The position numbers were made by a program, and so were the translations under genes. DNA of 64,000 nt from Dastarcus helophoroides (lineage: Eukaryota > Arthropoda > Insecta > Coleoptera > Bothrideridae): contig CM053329.1 of NCBI GenBank assembly GCA_028583605.1, positions 40,753,661 through 40,817,660 of the forward strand, given 5' to 3'. Positions 37,120 to 47,600 of the stretch are shown here, piece by piece. Each line of letters begins with the position of its first letter. The stretch's first letter is position 1. Below the pieces are notes generated by a model, which saw only the letters and a program-made list of their open reading frames with translations, searched no databases and was not told the origin of the DNA.

Positions 37120-39353
37120 CAGGGTGTTACAAAAGTCCGGGCCGCTACTTCAGGAGCATATTCTACACATTTAAATATAAAAAATGTTGAAATACATTTT
37201 TTTCTTTAAATTGCCTCCTAACGGAGATATGACTATTTAAAGATGGCGCCCCTAAAGTGGGTTTTTTACTACAAAAAGTTAACGGTTAGTAGCAAAGTCA
37301 TGAAATTGGGCAAGCAGTTAAAGAATTGGATTAGGCATATTCTCATGTAACATATTTTTTAAATAAGCAGTAGCGTGGTGTGTAGGGGGTTGCCCGCGAT
37401 TATTGTTTACCGTAACTTTTTTGTATTGCAATATTTCGACACAAAAGTGCCATAATCGTAAAAAGCAACATTTTTTATACAAAAAAGGTACTCTTTCTCA
37501 AAGTCGCTAAAAGTAACCGTTTCCGAGAAAAAGGCGTTTAAATAATCCTATGCCGTCTTCGAAATTCTAACTAATTTGTATAAGAAAAAATAAGTTGGTC
37601 ATGCAAACTGATCGTAAAGAAAACAATTGTACTTGACAATATCTGCCAGAGATTGACGTTGTGTCACTGATAAAATTTGGTCGTAAGCTGTAAACTTTAG
37701 CAGTTTTTGTTGTCAATAGTAAGTGTAGTAGTTTTTTAACTTTTCATTATTTTGATAAAATGGACTATTCAAATCAAGAAATGGCCGATATGCATTTAAT
37801 GTACGGGCTTGCAAATTGTAATCGTGCTGAAGCAAGACGGCTTTATGCTGAACGTTTTCCTAATAGACACCTACCAGGAGAAAAATTGTTTCAGAAAATT
37901 CATGCTCGTTTATGTGAAACAGGAAATTTTGTTTTCAAAGGCGAACGTGTTGGAAGGCCAAACGCAGAAGTTGCTAATTTAGAGGAGCGTGTGCTTCAGC
38001 GAGTTGAAGAAGATCCATGTGTCAGCACTAGACAACTTGCTTTAGCCGAAGGAGTAAATCACGTAACTATCTGGCGAATTTTGAAATTTTACCAATTTTA
38101 CCCCTATCATTTTCAAAGAGTGCAAGGGTTACTTGCTGCTGATTATCCTCCAAGAATAGAATTTTGCAACTGGCTATTGCATAAGATCGCTGAAAATGAG
38201 AACTTTCCATCGCTCATATTATTTACGGACGAAGCGGGTTTTACCAGAAACGGGATACTTAACTTTCACAACATGCATCAGTGGCAAGTTGAAAATCCCA
38301 ATGCAGTTATTCAGTCGAGACATCAGCAACATTTTTCACTTAACATTTGGGGAGGAATAATAGGGGACTCTCTAATTGGACCGTTTTTTTTACCTCATAG
38401 GTTAACAGGAGCATCATATAGACATTTTTTACAAACAGAGTTACCCGTGTTACTTGAAAATGTTCCACTCATAACAAGACAGCGAATGCAGATAATGCAC
38501 GATGGGGCACCTGCCCATTTTGGTGCAGTTGCTAGGGAATTTTTGAATAACAACTATCATCAACGATGGATAGGTCGAGGAGGTCCGATACCATGGCCAG
38601 CTAGGTCTCCTGACCTCAACCCACTCGATTTCTACTTATGGGGACATCTAAAGCAGATCGTCTACTCCACACCAGTTGACAATATCAATGATCTTCGTGA
38701 ACGAATTGAAAATGGGTTCATCCAGATTCACAATACACCAGGCATTTGCGAAAGAGTAAGGAGTTCCCTTAGAAGACGAGCCGAGCAATATATTGCTGCA
38801 GGGGGCAGTAATTTCGAAGACTTGCTTTGATTTTTTTTTTCTTAATTTTGTACTATTTTTATATCAATGCAGTTAGTAGTGGATAAATTAGAAATTTGCA
38901 AAACGAATTCTAATAAATGCAACAATTTTGTTTAAACGCTTTTTTCTCGGAAACGGTTACTTTTAGCGACTTTAAGAAAGAGTACCTTTTTTGTATAAAA
39001 AATGTTGCTTTTTACGATTATGGCACTTTTGTGTCGAAATATTGCAATACAAAAAAGTTACGGCAAAAAACAATCGCGGGCAACCCCCTACACACCACGC
39101 TACTGCTTATTTAAAAAATATGTTACATGAGAATATGCCTAATCCAATTCTTTAACTGCTTGCCCAATTTCATGACTTTGCTACTAACCGTTAACTTTTT
39201 GTAGTAAAAAAACCACTTTAGGGGCGCCATCTTTAAATGGTCATATCTCTGTTAGGAGGCAATTTAAAGAAAAAAATGTATTTCAACATTTTTCATATTT
39301 TAATGTGTAGAATATGCTCCTGAAGTAGCGGCCCGGACTTTTGTAACACCCTG
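37120..39353 (+). mobile_element. DD41D Tc1/mariner-superfamily DNA transposon with long TIRs
   Basis: The element begins cagggtgttacaaaagtccg and ends with the reverse complement, flanked by TA on each side (37118-37119 and 39354-39355), the usual target duplication of this superfamily. The terminal inverted repeats are unusually long, about 420 bp (37120-37541 and 38933-39353), and nearly identical to each other. They enclose one intact transposase gene. The 65-codon frame at 38917-39114 lies mostly inside the right TIR and is not a gene. Matching TIRs and an unbroken gene suggest recent insertion and possible autonomy (inference). Confidence 0.95.
37760..38830 (+). CDS. Transposase, IS630-Tc1-mariner superfamily, DD41D type
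   Basis: This 356-residue protein would bind the terminal repeats in the nucleus and perform cut-and-paste transposition into TA. Residues ~5-60 form the first helix-turn-helix, of the DUF4817-like kind common in insect elements (LYAERFPNRHLPG). A GRP hinge follows at 65-67, then a second helix-turn-helix at ~74-112 (STRQLALAEGVNHVTIWRIL). The RNase-H-like catalytic core supplies Asp157 (FTDEAGF), Asp248 (MHDGAPAHF) and Asp290 (SPDLNPLD). There are 90 residues between the first two and 41 between the last two, hence DD41D rather than the DD34D of mariner or DD34E of Tc1. The frame is uninterrupted and of normal length. It starts at the first ATG after the left TIR and stops about 100 bases before the right TIR. 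All catalytic residues are present, so activity is possible. Confidence 0.95.
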   Translation: MDYSNQEMADMHLMYGLANCNRAEARRLYAERFPNRHLPGEKLFQKIHARLCETGNFVFKGERVGRPNAEVANLEERVLQRVEEDPCVSTRQLALAEGVNHVTIWRILKFYQFYPYHFQRVQGLLAADYPPRIEFCNWLLHKIAENENFPSLILFTDEAGFTRNGILNFHNMHQWQVENPNAVIQSRHQQHFSLNIWGGIIGDSLIGPFFLPHRLTGASYRHFLQTELPVLLENVPLITRQRMQIMHDGAPAHFGAVAREFLNNNYHQRWIGRGGPIPWPARSPDLNPLDFYLWGHLKQIVYSTPVDNINDLRERIENGFIQIHNTPGICERVRSSLRRRAEQYIAAGGSNFEDLL

Positions 39354-39512
39354 TATTTACTTTATTCTCTAAATATAGTAATCCGTAAAAAATTCTCGAA
39401 TTTTTAGTTTTTTCTTGTTTTCATTATTCACAACTATTAAACTTTATTAACGAAAAAAACGTAACAAAATTAATTTCGTCATTTGCAGCAAATTGAAGCT
39501 TTTTATAAATAT

Positions 39513-39878
39513 TGTAACGCAATGTAAATAGATGAAATAGGATTTAGAATAGAATTGTAGAATTTAGTAAATAAAAAAAGTTTCTAGAAGGATCTGATAA
39601 GGGGAAAGCGGCCGCGATAACGAAACAAATGGCAGATAAGCGTTCCAGAAATTTCGGGAACGATAAGCCTTATCTGCCGAAAAGTTCTAGAAGCCGGGAG
39701 CCGAAACTATATAAGGCGGTCAGCTTTCCCTCGAGTCAGTTAGTCAGTGTGGTTAGTGGCTTGGTAATTAGTAAATAAGTAGTGAGTTACTGTTCAGTTG
39801 AAGTGTGCCGAGTTAATTTGGTAATAAAGTGGTGTAATTCACACCTGGTAATCTATTCGAACCGATAAGTCCGGAACA
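39513..39878 (+). mobile_element. Solo LTR of a retrotransposon
   Basis: The unit starts TGTAACGC, ends GGAACA, and is flanked by the 4-bp duplication ATAT (39509-39512 and 39879-39882). Promoter parts are well placed: TATATAA at 39708, an arthropod initiator TCAGT at 39736 (28 bases on), and a poly(A) signal AATAAA at 39823. No internal coding region adjoins, so this is a solo LTR. A second copy on the other strand at 57105-57515 also has ATAT duplications. ATAT targets are typical of insect Ty3/gypsy elements of the 17.6/297 group; assignment to that group is inference. Confidence 0.88.
39708..39740 (+). promoter_or_regulatory. LTR core promoter (TATA box and initiator)
   Basis: TATATAA (39708-39714) followed 28 bases later by TCAGT (39736-39740), the arthropod initiator, whose A would be position +1. 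The same layout survives in the minus-strand LTR copies (cttatatag near 57334, 57753 and 58165). Confidence 0.75.
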
Positions 39879-39919
39879 ATATTGACTTTTTTCGATTAAT
39901 TTTTTGATTTCAAGTAAAT

Positions 39920-40062
39920 TTCAGCATCTCTCTGAAGATGCTAGCTTGGCTATCGAAACGCGTCAGAGTAAGCTCTGTTGTGTTTTTTAATCTTTCTTGG
40001 TTTCGGGGGACAAGATTTGTATTTCAGTTTTTGAAGATAACCAAGAACTAGTCCGTTCCACC
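39920..40062 (+). mobile_element. Penelope-like element fragment with hammerhead motif
   Basis: This ~140-bp stretch matches 44545-44670 in inverse orientation: agcttggctatcgaaa, ttaatctttcttggtttc, acaagatttgtatttca and gaagataaccaaga are shared. No reverse transcriptase gene is attached. The assignment to Penelope-like elements rests only on the ribozyme-type motif (next entry) and is inference. Confidence 0.55.
39928..39968 (+). ncRNA. Penelope-type minimal hammerhead ribozyme motif
   Basis: Stem I is CTCT (39928-39931) with AGAG (39965-39968). The core CTGAAGA fits CUGANGA (39932-39938). Stem II closes over a ttg loop, with one mismatch and one extra T after the core. GAAA follows at 39955-39958. 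Stem III is ACG/CGT with no loop, and the predicted cleavage is after GUC at 39964. Loop-less stem III is known for hammerheads of Penelope-like elements, which act as dimers. The extra T in the core-stem II junction may reduce activity. Confidence 0.6.
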
Positions 40063-40852
40063 TAAATTTCGACTTTTTGTTTAAATTTACAAAAAAATAA
40101 ATAAATTTAAATATTTTTTGTAAATGTTGAATTTTTCTGTTAATTTTATCATTTGAAGTAAACGACTTAACATCAACACAAGTTGATTTTTACAAATGGA
40201 AGCTTGTGGTCCATTTAATTGATATATCTGCTCCAGAATTTTTAATTTTGTTCCTTAAATTTCGTTTTTTCCGTTTAAATTTCAACTCTTTTCAGTAAAT
40301 GTTTACTGACAGCTTTTTTTCTATAAATTTGAAGTTTTCCCTAAAAAAATAGGTTTGTTTTCTACTCATTTTAGTTGCCAAGTTCAATATTTTTTTGCGA
40401 ATTAAAACTTTTTGTAAATTTCGACTTTATTTGTAAATTTACAAATTTTTTGTAAAATTCAATATTTTTTATAACTTCGATATTTTTTGAATATTTCGAC
40501 AGTTTTTTTTTGTTAATTTCGATATTTTTGGTAAATTTTGACATTTTTGTTTGTAAATTTCGACTTTTTTTGTAAATTTCGAGATTTTTTGTTAATTTAC
40601 ACACTTTTTGTTAATTTCCACACTTTTTGTAAATTTCGACATTTTTGGTATATTTCGAATTTTTTTTGTAAATTTCGACATTTTTTTGTAAATTTCGAGA
40701 TATTTTGTAAATTTCGATATTTTTCGTAAATTTCCATTTTTGTAAATTTCGCCATTTTTGGTATGTTTAGACTTTTTTTTGTAAATTTCGACATTTTTTT
40801 TGTAAATTTCGAGATTTTTTTTTGTACATTTGATTACTTTGTAAATTCTAAT
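40063..40852. repeat. Degenerate AT-rich array of gtaaatttcgac-type words (block 1)
   Basis: After AT-rich sequence to about 40390, tttttgtaaatttcgacattt-like words about 20 bp long repeat irregularly up to 40850. This is the same word family as the large array at 44670-52980. The open frames here consist of this repeat. Confidence 0.8.
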
Positions 40853-41228
40853 GTACAGACCAATAGGTGTGAACATTTATTAGATTCGAAGCTTGGAAAC
40901 CAAAGACCGGTTTCGATCTCAAGATCCTATTGGTCTGTGCGTTAGAATCCTTGTCTTCTAGGGAATGTTTTCTAAAGAGCAACCTCTTCGCTAGGTGGCA
41001 GTGTTTCAACTGTTAGTAGTTCAGCTAGCTATGATTCACTAGACACCCCTGGAGGGCTCCATGAATTTGTAGTCTAGGTTTCATTCTTTTTGCATACGAC
41101 ATTGTTGGCGATGGCCATAGTTTCTCTATGGATTACAAGGTGGTAGAACTAAGAGTCACTCACTTGACGCCTGTGAATGTTTTAGTATTTACTTGTCGGA
41201 ACATTTGTTAGCATTCGAGTTGGATATA

Positions 41229-41269
41229 CCAAACTGACGAGATATAACAAGATCGAAACCGGTATTTGG
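41229..41269 (+). ncRNA. Hammerhead ribozyme motif, retrozyme unit 1
   Basis: Stem I CCAAA/TTTGG, core CTGACGA, GAAA, stem III ACC/GGT and cleavage triplet GUA (after 41264) are all present. Stem II is weakened by one mismatch (GATAT against AGATC). Confidence 0.75.
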
Positions 41270-41605
41270 TTTCCAAACTTCAAATCTAATAAATGTTCAA
41301 ACCTATTGGTCTGTGCATTAGAATCCTTGTCTTCTGGGAACTTTCCTAGAGAGCAACCGCTTCGCTAGGCGACAATGTTTCAACTGTTGGTAGTTCAGCT
41401 ACCTATGATTTACTATACACGCCGCTTGGAGGGCTCCATGAATTTGTAGTCTAGGTTGCATTCTACTAGCATACGACATTGTTGGCGATGGCCATAGTTT
41501 CTCTATGGATCAATAGGTGGTAGAACTAAGAGTCACTCGCTTGACGCCTGTGAATGTTTTAATACTTACTTGTCGGAACATTTGTTAGCATTAGAGTTGG
41601 ATATA

Positions 41606-41646
41606 CCAAACTGACGAGATCTAACAAGATCGAAACCGGTATTTGG
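41606..41646 (+). ncRNA. Type I hammerhead ribozyme, canonical, retrozyme unit 2
   Basis: Order of parts: CCAAA (stem I, 41606-41610); CTGACGA (core); GATCT-aaca-AGATC (perfect stem II with a 4-nt loop); GAAA; ACC/GGT (loop-less stem III, A15.1-U16.1 included); the site GUA, cleaved after 41641; and TTTGG (stem I, to 41646). Stem I continues outward through an internal loop (tata opposite tt) into GGA/TCC and further. Every invariant core position is satisfied. The loop-less stem III suggests activity as a dimer. Confidence 0.85.
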
Positions 41647-41979
41647 TTTCCAAACTTCGAATCTAATAAATGTTCAAACCTATTGGTCTGTGCATTAGAA
41701 TCCTTGTCTTCTGGGAACTTTCCTAAAGAGCAACCGCTTTGCTAGGTGGCAGTGTTTCAACTGTTGGTAGGTCAGCTACCTATGATTCACTATACACGCC
41801 TGGAGGGCTCCATGAATTTGTAGTCTAGGTTTCATTCTTCTTGCATACGACATTGTTGGCGATGGCCATAGTTTCTCTATGGATCAATAGGTGGTAGAAC
41901 TAAGAGTCACTCGCTTGACGCCTGTGAATGTTTTAGTACTTACTTGTCGGAACATTTGTTAGCATTCGAGTTGGATATA

Positions 41980-42020
41980 CCAAACTGACGAGATATAACA
42001 AGATCAAAACCGGTATTTGG
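41980..42020 (+). ncRNA. Degenerate hammerhead, retrozyme unit 3
   Basis: The same layout, but GAAA has become AAAA (loss of the invariant G12) and stem II has one mismatch, so cleavage is not expected. Confidence 0.6.
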
Positions 42021-42351
42021 TTTCCAAACTTCAAATCTAATAAATGTTCAAACCTATTGGTCTGCGCATTAAAACCTTGTCTTCTGGGAACTTTCCTAGA
42101 GAGCAACCGCTTTGCTAGGTGGCAGTGTTTCAACTGTTAGTAGTTCAGCTACCTATGATTCACTATACACCCCTGGAGGTCTCCATGAATTTGTAGTCTA
42201 GGTTTCATTCTTCTTGCATACGACATTGTTGGCGATGGCCATAGTTTCTCTATGGATCAATAGGTGGTAGTACTAAGAGTCACTCGCTTGACGCCTGTGA
42301 ATGTTTTAGTACTTACTTGTCGGAACATTTGTTAGCATTCGAGTTGGATAT

Positions 42352-42393
42352 ACCAAAAGGACGAGATCTAACAAGATCGAAACCAGTTTTTGG
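42352..42393 (+). ncRNA. Degenerate hammerhead, retrozyme unit 4
   Basis: The core CTGACGA is changed to AGGACGA and stem III reads ACC/AGT, so this copy should be dead. Stem II and stem I remain. Confidence 0.55.
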
Positions 42394-42728
42394 TTTCCAA
42401 ACTTCGAATCTAATAAATGTTCAAACCTATTGGCCTGTGCATTAGAATCCTTGTCTTCTGGGAACTTTCCTAGAGAGCAACCGCTTCGCTAAGTGACAGT
42501 GTTTCTCAACTGTTGGTAGTTCAGCTACCTATGTTTCACTATACACCCCTGGAGGGCTCCATGAATTTGTAGTCTAGGTTTCATTCTTCTTGCATACGAC
42601 ATTGTTGGCGATGGCCAGAGTTTCTCTATGGATCAATAGGTGGTAGAACTAAGAGTCACTCGCTTGACGCCTGTGAATGTTTTAGTACTTACTTGTCGGA
42701 ACATTTGTCAGCATTCGAGTTGGGTATA

Positions 42729-42769
42729 CCAAAAGGACGAAATCTAACAAGATCGAAACCAGTATTTGG
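42729..42769 (+). ncRNA. Degenerate hammerhead, retrozyme unit 5
   Basis: Shares the AGGACGA core change and the ACC/AGT stem III of unit 4, so the two units probably descend from one another. Predicted inactive. Confidence 0.55.
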
Positions 42770-43071
42770 TTTCCAAACTTCGAATCTAATAAATGTTCAA
42801 ACCTATTGGCCTGTGCATTAGAATCCTTGTCTTCTGGGAACTTTCCTAGAGAGCAACCGCTTCGCTAGGCGACAGTGTTTCAACTGTTAGTAGTTCAGCT
42901 ACCTATGATTCACTATATACCCTTGGAGGTCTCCATGAATTTCTAGTCTAGGTTTCATTCTTCTTGCATACGACATTGTTGGCGATGGCCATAGTTTCTC
43001 TATGGATCAATAGGTGGTAGAACTAAGAATCACTCGCTTGACGCCTGTGAATGTTTTAGTACTTATTTGTC

Positions 43072-43172
43072 GGAACATTTGTTAGCATTCGAGTTGGATA
43101 TACCAAACTGACGAGATCTAACAAGATCGAAACCGGTATTTGGTTTCCAAACTTCGAATCTATTAAATGTTC
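43072..43172 (+). ncRNA. Type I hammerhead ribozyme with extended stem I, retrozyme unit 6
   Basis: The minimal motif lies at 43103-43143: CCAAA, CTGACGA, GATCT-aaca-AGATC, GAAA, ACC/GGT, GUA (cleavage after 43138), TTTGG. All invariant positions are canonical. The flanks 43072-43102 and 43144-43172 pair to extend stem I (GGA/TCC, ATTCGA/TCGAAT, GAACATTTGTTAG against its partner with a G-U wobble), giving a ~100-nt hairpin. Confidence 0.85.
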
Positions 43173-43476
43173 AAACCTATTGGCCTGTGCATTAGAATCC
43201 TTGTCTTCTGGGAACTTTCCTAGAGAGCAACCGCTTCGCTAGGTGACAGTGTTTCAACTGTTAGTAGTTCAGCTACCTATGATTCACTATACACCCCTGG
43301 AGGTCTCCATGAATTTGTAGTCTAGGTTTCATTCTTCTTGCATACGACATTGTTGGCGATGGCCATAGTTTCTCTATGGATCAATAGGTGGTAGTACTAA
43401 GAGTCACTCGCTTGACGCCTGAGAATGTTTTAGTACTTACTTGTCGGAACATTTGTTAGCATTCGAGTTGGATATA

Positions 43477-43517
43477 CCAAACTGACGAGATCTAACAAGA
43501 TCGAAACAAGTATTTGG
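43477..43517 (+). ncRNA. Weakened hammerhead, retrozyme unit 7
   Basis: Core, stem II and GAAA are intact. Stem III is ACA/AGT instead of ACC/GGT, leaving only the A-U closing pair, so activity is doubtful. Confidence 0.6.
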
Positions 43518-43695
43518 TTTCCAAACTTCGAATCTAATAAATTGGTCTGTGCATTAGAATCCTTGTCTTCTGGGAACTTTCCTAGAGAGCAACCGCTTCG
43601 CTAGGTGACAGTGTTGGTAGTTCAGCTACCTATGATTCACTAGACACGCCGCCTGGGGGCTGCATGAATTTGTAGTCTAGGTTGCATTCTACTTG

Positions 43696-44544
43696 CATAC
43701 TTTGTAAATGTCGATATTTTGTAAAAATTGAAATACAAATCTTGTCCTATGAAACCAATCCATGAAACCAATCTAAATTTTGCGAAAAATTCTGAATTTA
43801 TTAAAAAGAAATTTAATATTTCTTAAAAAACTTGACATCTCTTAAATTTTCGAGTTCAAAAAATTTGTTTAAATTCAGATTATCTGATAAAATATCAAAT
43901 AAAATTCAAACTCACTCTTGTCAAAATTAAAGTTAAAATTTTGTTCAATAAAGTTTTAATTTAATTTTGTTTTAGTATTTTTACTTGGATCTGACGTTTA
44001 GGCTTTCTGTAAACATCTCGAATTAAAACAAAATCAAAATTTTGTTCAGATTTTGAGAAAATAATTACATTTTTGATAAAGATTTATGAAAATTGCTGTT
44101 TTAATCATAAAAAATTTACTTTTAATTTTCTCCCGAAGCTATAGAAATTCTGTAAACATCTCGAATTAAAACTTGAAATAAAAAATCAAAATTTTGTTCA
44201 GATTTTGAGAAAATAATTACATTTTTTAATAAGATTTATGAAAATTGCTGTTTTAATCATAGAAAATTTACTTTTAATTTTCTACCAAAGCTATAGAAAA
44301 AGTCGAAAAGATTGAACTAAAAATTTTGGGAAAAAAAAGTGGACAAAGGGTTTTCAAATAAAAAAAATAATAATTGCTTCCATGAAGAACACCCCACTGC
44401 TGAAAAGATGGACTTTGCCCACAACTATCTAAATTAATTATAAGAAATAAGGAGCGTTGCCTCCTAATTAAACATTCAAAATGGTATATCAATGGGTTTA
44501 ATGGTTTCTTGGAAACGGAATTTACTTTTTTTTTTTGCTGGAAC
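43696..44544. other. AT-rich sequence with a ~145-bp tandem duplication
   Basis: A fragment resembling the Penelope-like pieces (aattgaaatacaaatcttgt at about 43727, minus orientation) is followed by AT-rich DNA. A block beginning gtaaacatctcgaattaaaa is present twice, near 44010 and 44153, running through attttgttcagattttgaga. From about 44360 to 44540 there is short non-repetitive sequence with no coding signal. Confidence 0.7.
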
Positions 44545-44670
44545 TGGTCGTTGGTTATTTTCAAAAATTGAAATACAAATCTTGTTCACTGAAACCAAGA
44601 AAGATTAAAAAAACAGAAGAAAGGTTGCCCTAACGCCTTTCGATAGCCAAGCTATCATCTTCAGAGAGAT
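44545..44670 (-). mobile_element. Second Penelope-like fragment, inverted, with hammerhead motif
   Basis: Reverse complement of the fragment at 39920-40062. The hammerhead-like motif lies at 44628-44668 on the minus strand: CTCT/AGGG stem I with one wobble, CTGAAGA core, a perfect GATAGC-ttg-GCTATC stem II after one extra T, GAAA, and GUU at the cleavage position. Stem III is weaker (AGG/CGT) than in the other copy. Confidence 0.58.
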
Positions 44671-47600
44671 ACATTTTGTAAAATTCGACACTTTTTTGTT
44701 AATATTGACATAATCTCGACTTTTTAAAAATTTCCTCATTTTTGTAAAGTTCGCCATTTTTTGAAAACCTGTCAATAAAAAAATTTGTCAATATTTTTTG
44801 TAAATTTCGTTATTTTTTTGTAAATGTCAACAGTTTTTGTAAATGTTGATATTTTTTTGTAAATGACGATATTATTTGTAAACTTCGATATTTTTTGTAA
44901 ATTTCGACATTTTTTGTAAATTTCGACACTTTTTGTAAGTTTTGACACTCTTTTTTTATAAATTTTCCGATTTTTTTGTTAATTTCGACATATACAGTAA
45001 ATTGCGTCATTTTTCGTAAATATCGACATTTTTTTTTGTAAATTTCGACATCTTTTTATAAATGTCGATATTTTTTGTAAATTTCATTAGTTTTTTTGTA
45101 AATGTCAACGTTTTTTTGTAAAAGTCGATATTATTTAATTATTAATTTAATTTCGAAAGTTTTTGTAATTTTTGAAAAATTTTTGTAAATTTTGACACTC
45201 TTTTTTTTATAAATTTTGAAATTTCCTTGTAAATTTCGACATTGCATTATTTTTCGTAAATGTCGACATTTTTGTTGTAAATTTCGACATCTTTTTGTAA
45301 ATGTGAACATTTTTTGTAAATGTCGCTATTTTTTGTAAATTTTGTTATTTTTTTTGTAATTGTCGACATTTTTTTGTAACAGTCAATATTATTTGTAAAT
45401 TTCGAAAGTTTTTGTAATTTTTGAAAGTTTTTGTAAATTTTGACACTCTTTTTTTATAAATTTCGAGATTTTGTTGTAAATTTCGACATATACAGTAAAT
45501 TGCGTCATTTTTCGTAAATATCGACATTTTTTTTTGTAAATTTCGACATCTTTTTGTAAATGTCGATATTTTTTGTAAATTTTGTTATTTTTTTTTGTAA
45601 ATGTCGACATTTTTTTGTAAAAGTCGATATTGTTTGTAAATTTCGAAAGTTTTCGTAATTTTTGAAAAATTTTTGTAAATTTTGACACTCTTTTTAGAAA
45701 TTTTGAGGTTTCCTTGTAAATTTCGACATATATAGTAAATTGCGTTATTTTTCGTAAATGTCGACATTTTTGTTGTAAATTTCGACATCTTTTTGTAAAT
45801 GTGGAAATTTTTTGTAAATCTCGCTATTTTTTGTAAATTTTGTTATTTATTTTTGTAAATGTCGACATTTTTTTGTAACAGTCAATATTATTTGTAAATT
45901 TCGAAAGTTTTTGTAATTTTTGAAAGTTTTTGTAAATTTTGACACTCTTTTTTTATAAATTTCGAGATTTTTTTGTAAGTTTCGACATATACAGTATATT
46001 GGGTCATTTTTCGTAAATATCGACATTTTTTTTTGTAAATTTTGACATCTTTTTGTAAATGTCGATATTTTTTGTAAATGTTGTTATTTTTTTTTGTAAA
46101 TGTCGAAATTTTTTTGTAAAAATCGATATTGTTTGTAAATTTCGAAAGTTTTCGTAATTTTTGAAAAATTTTTATAAATTTTGACACTCTTTTTTTTAGA
46201 AATTTTGAGGTTTCCTTGTAAATTTCCACATATATAGTATATTACGTTATTTTTCGTAAATGTCGACATTTTTGTTGTAAATTTTGACATCTTTTTGTAA
46301 ATGTGGACATTTTTTGTAAATGTCGATATTTTTTGTAAATTTTGTTATTTATTTTTGTAAATGTCAACATTTTTTCGTTAAAGTCGATATTATTTGTAAA
46401 TTTCGAAAGTTTTCGTAATTTTTGCAAAATTTTTGTAAATTTTGACACTCTTTTTTTATAAATTTTGAAATTTTCTTGTAAATTTCGACATATATAGTAA
46501 ATTACGTTATTTTTCGTAAATGTCGACATTTTTGTTGTAAATTTCGACATATTTTTGTAAATGTGGAAATTTTTTGTAAATGTCGATATTTTTTGTAAAT
46601 TTTGTTATTTTTTTTTGTAAATGTCGACATTTTTTTGTAACAGTCAATATTATTTGTAAATTTCGAAAGTTTTTGTAATTTTTGAAAGTTTTTGTAAATT
46701 TTGACACTTTTTTTTATAAATTTCGAGATTTTTTTGTAAATTTCGACATATACAGCAAATTGCGTCATTTTTCGTAAATATCGACATTTTTTTTTGTAAA
46801 TTTCGACATCTTTTTGTAAATGTGGACATTTTTTGTAAATGTCGCTATTTGTTGTAAATTTTGTTATTTTTTTGTAAATGTCGACATTTTTTTGTAACAG
46901 CCAATATTATTTGTAAATTTCGAAAGTTTTTATGATTTTTGAAAGTTTTTGTAAATTTTGACACTCTTTTTTTATAAATTTCGAGATTTTTTTGTAAATT
47001 TCGACATATACAGTATATTGGGTCATTTTTCGTAAATATCGACATTTTTTTTTGTAAATTTTGATATCTTTTTGTAAATGTCGATATTTTTTGTAAATGT
47101 TGTTATTTTTTTTTTGTAAATGTCGACATTTTTTTGTAAAAGTCGATATTGTTTGTAAATTTCGAAAGTTTTCGTAATTTTTGCAAAATTTTTGTAAATT
47201 TTGACACTCTTTTTTTATAAATTTTGAAATTTTCTTGTAAATTTCGACATATATAGTAAGTTACGTTATTTTTTGTAAATGTTGACATTTTTGTTGTAAA
47301 TTTCGACATCTTTTTGTAAATGTGGACATTTTTTGTAAATGTCGATATTTTTTGTAAATTTTGTTATTTATTTTTGTAAATGTCGATATTTTTTTGTAAC
47401 AGTAAATATTATTTGTAAATTTCGAAAGTTTTTGTAATTTTTGAAAGTTTTTGTAAATTTTGACACTCTTTTTTTATAAATTTCGAGATTTTGTTGTAAA
47501 TTTCGACATATACAGTAAATTGCGTCATTTTTCGTAAATATCGACATTTTTTTTTCTAAATTTCGACATCTTTTTGTAAATGTCGATATTTTTTGTAAAT

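Larger units (their letters stand above)
40853..43695 (+). mobile_element. Retrozyme-like tandem array: ~375-bp units each with a hammerhead ribozyme
   Basis: The marker gcattagaatccttgtcttc recurs at intervals of about 363-377 bp (40944, 41321, 41698, 42073, 42445, 42821, 43195, 43558), giving a little over seven units. The units have no coding capacity. Each carries an ~100-nt imperfect hairpin whose tip is a hammerhead motif, plus a second hairpin, CCATAG-tttct-CTATGG. Non-coding tandem units of this size with type I hammerheads are the definition of metazoan retrozymes, whose self-cleaved transcripts circularise and are thought to be copied back by another element's reverse transcriptase. 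The array opens with an inverted partial copy at 40853-40919 (minus strand) holding GAAACCGGTC, half of the ribozyme. The last unit breaks off at about 43695. Confidence 0.85.

Noticed and set aside
38917..39114. 65-codon frame after the transposase
   Set aside because: It lies mostly within the right terminal inverted repeat of the transposon.
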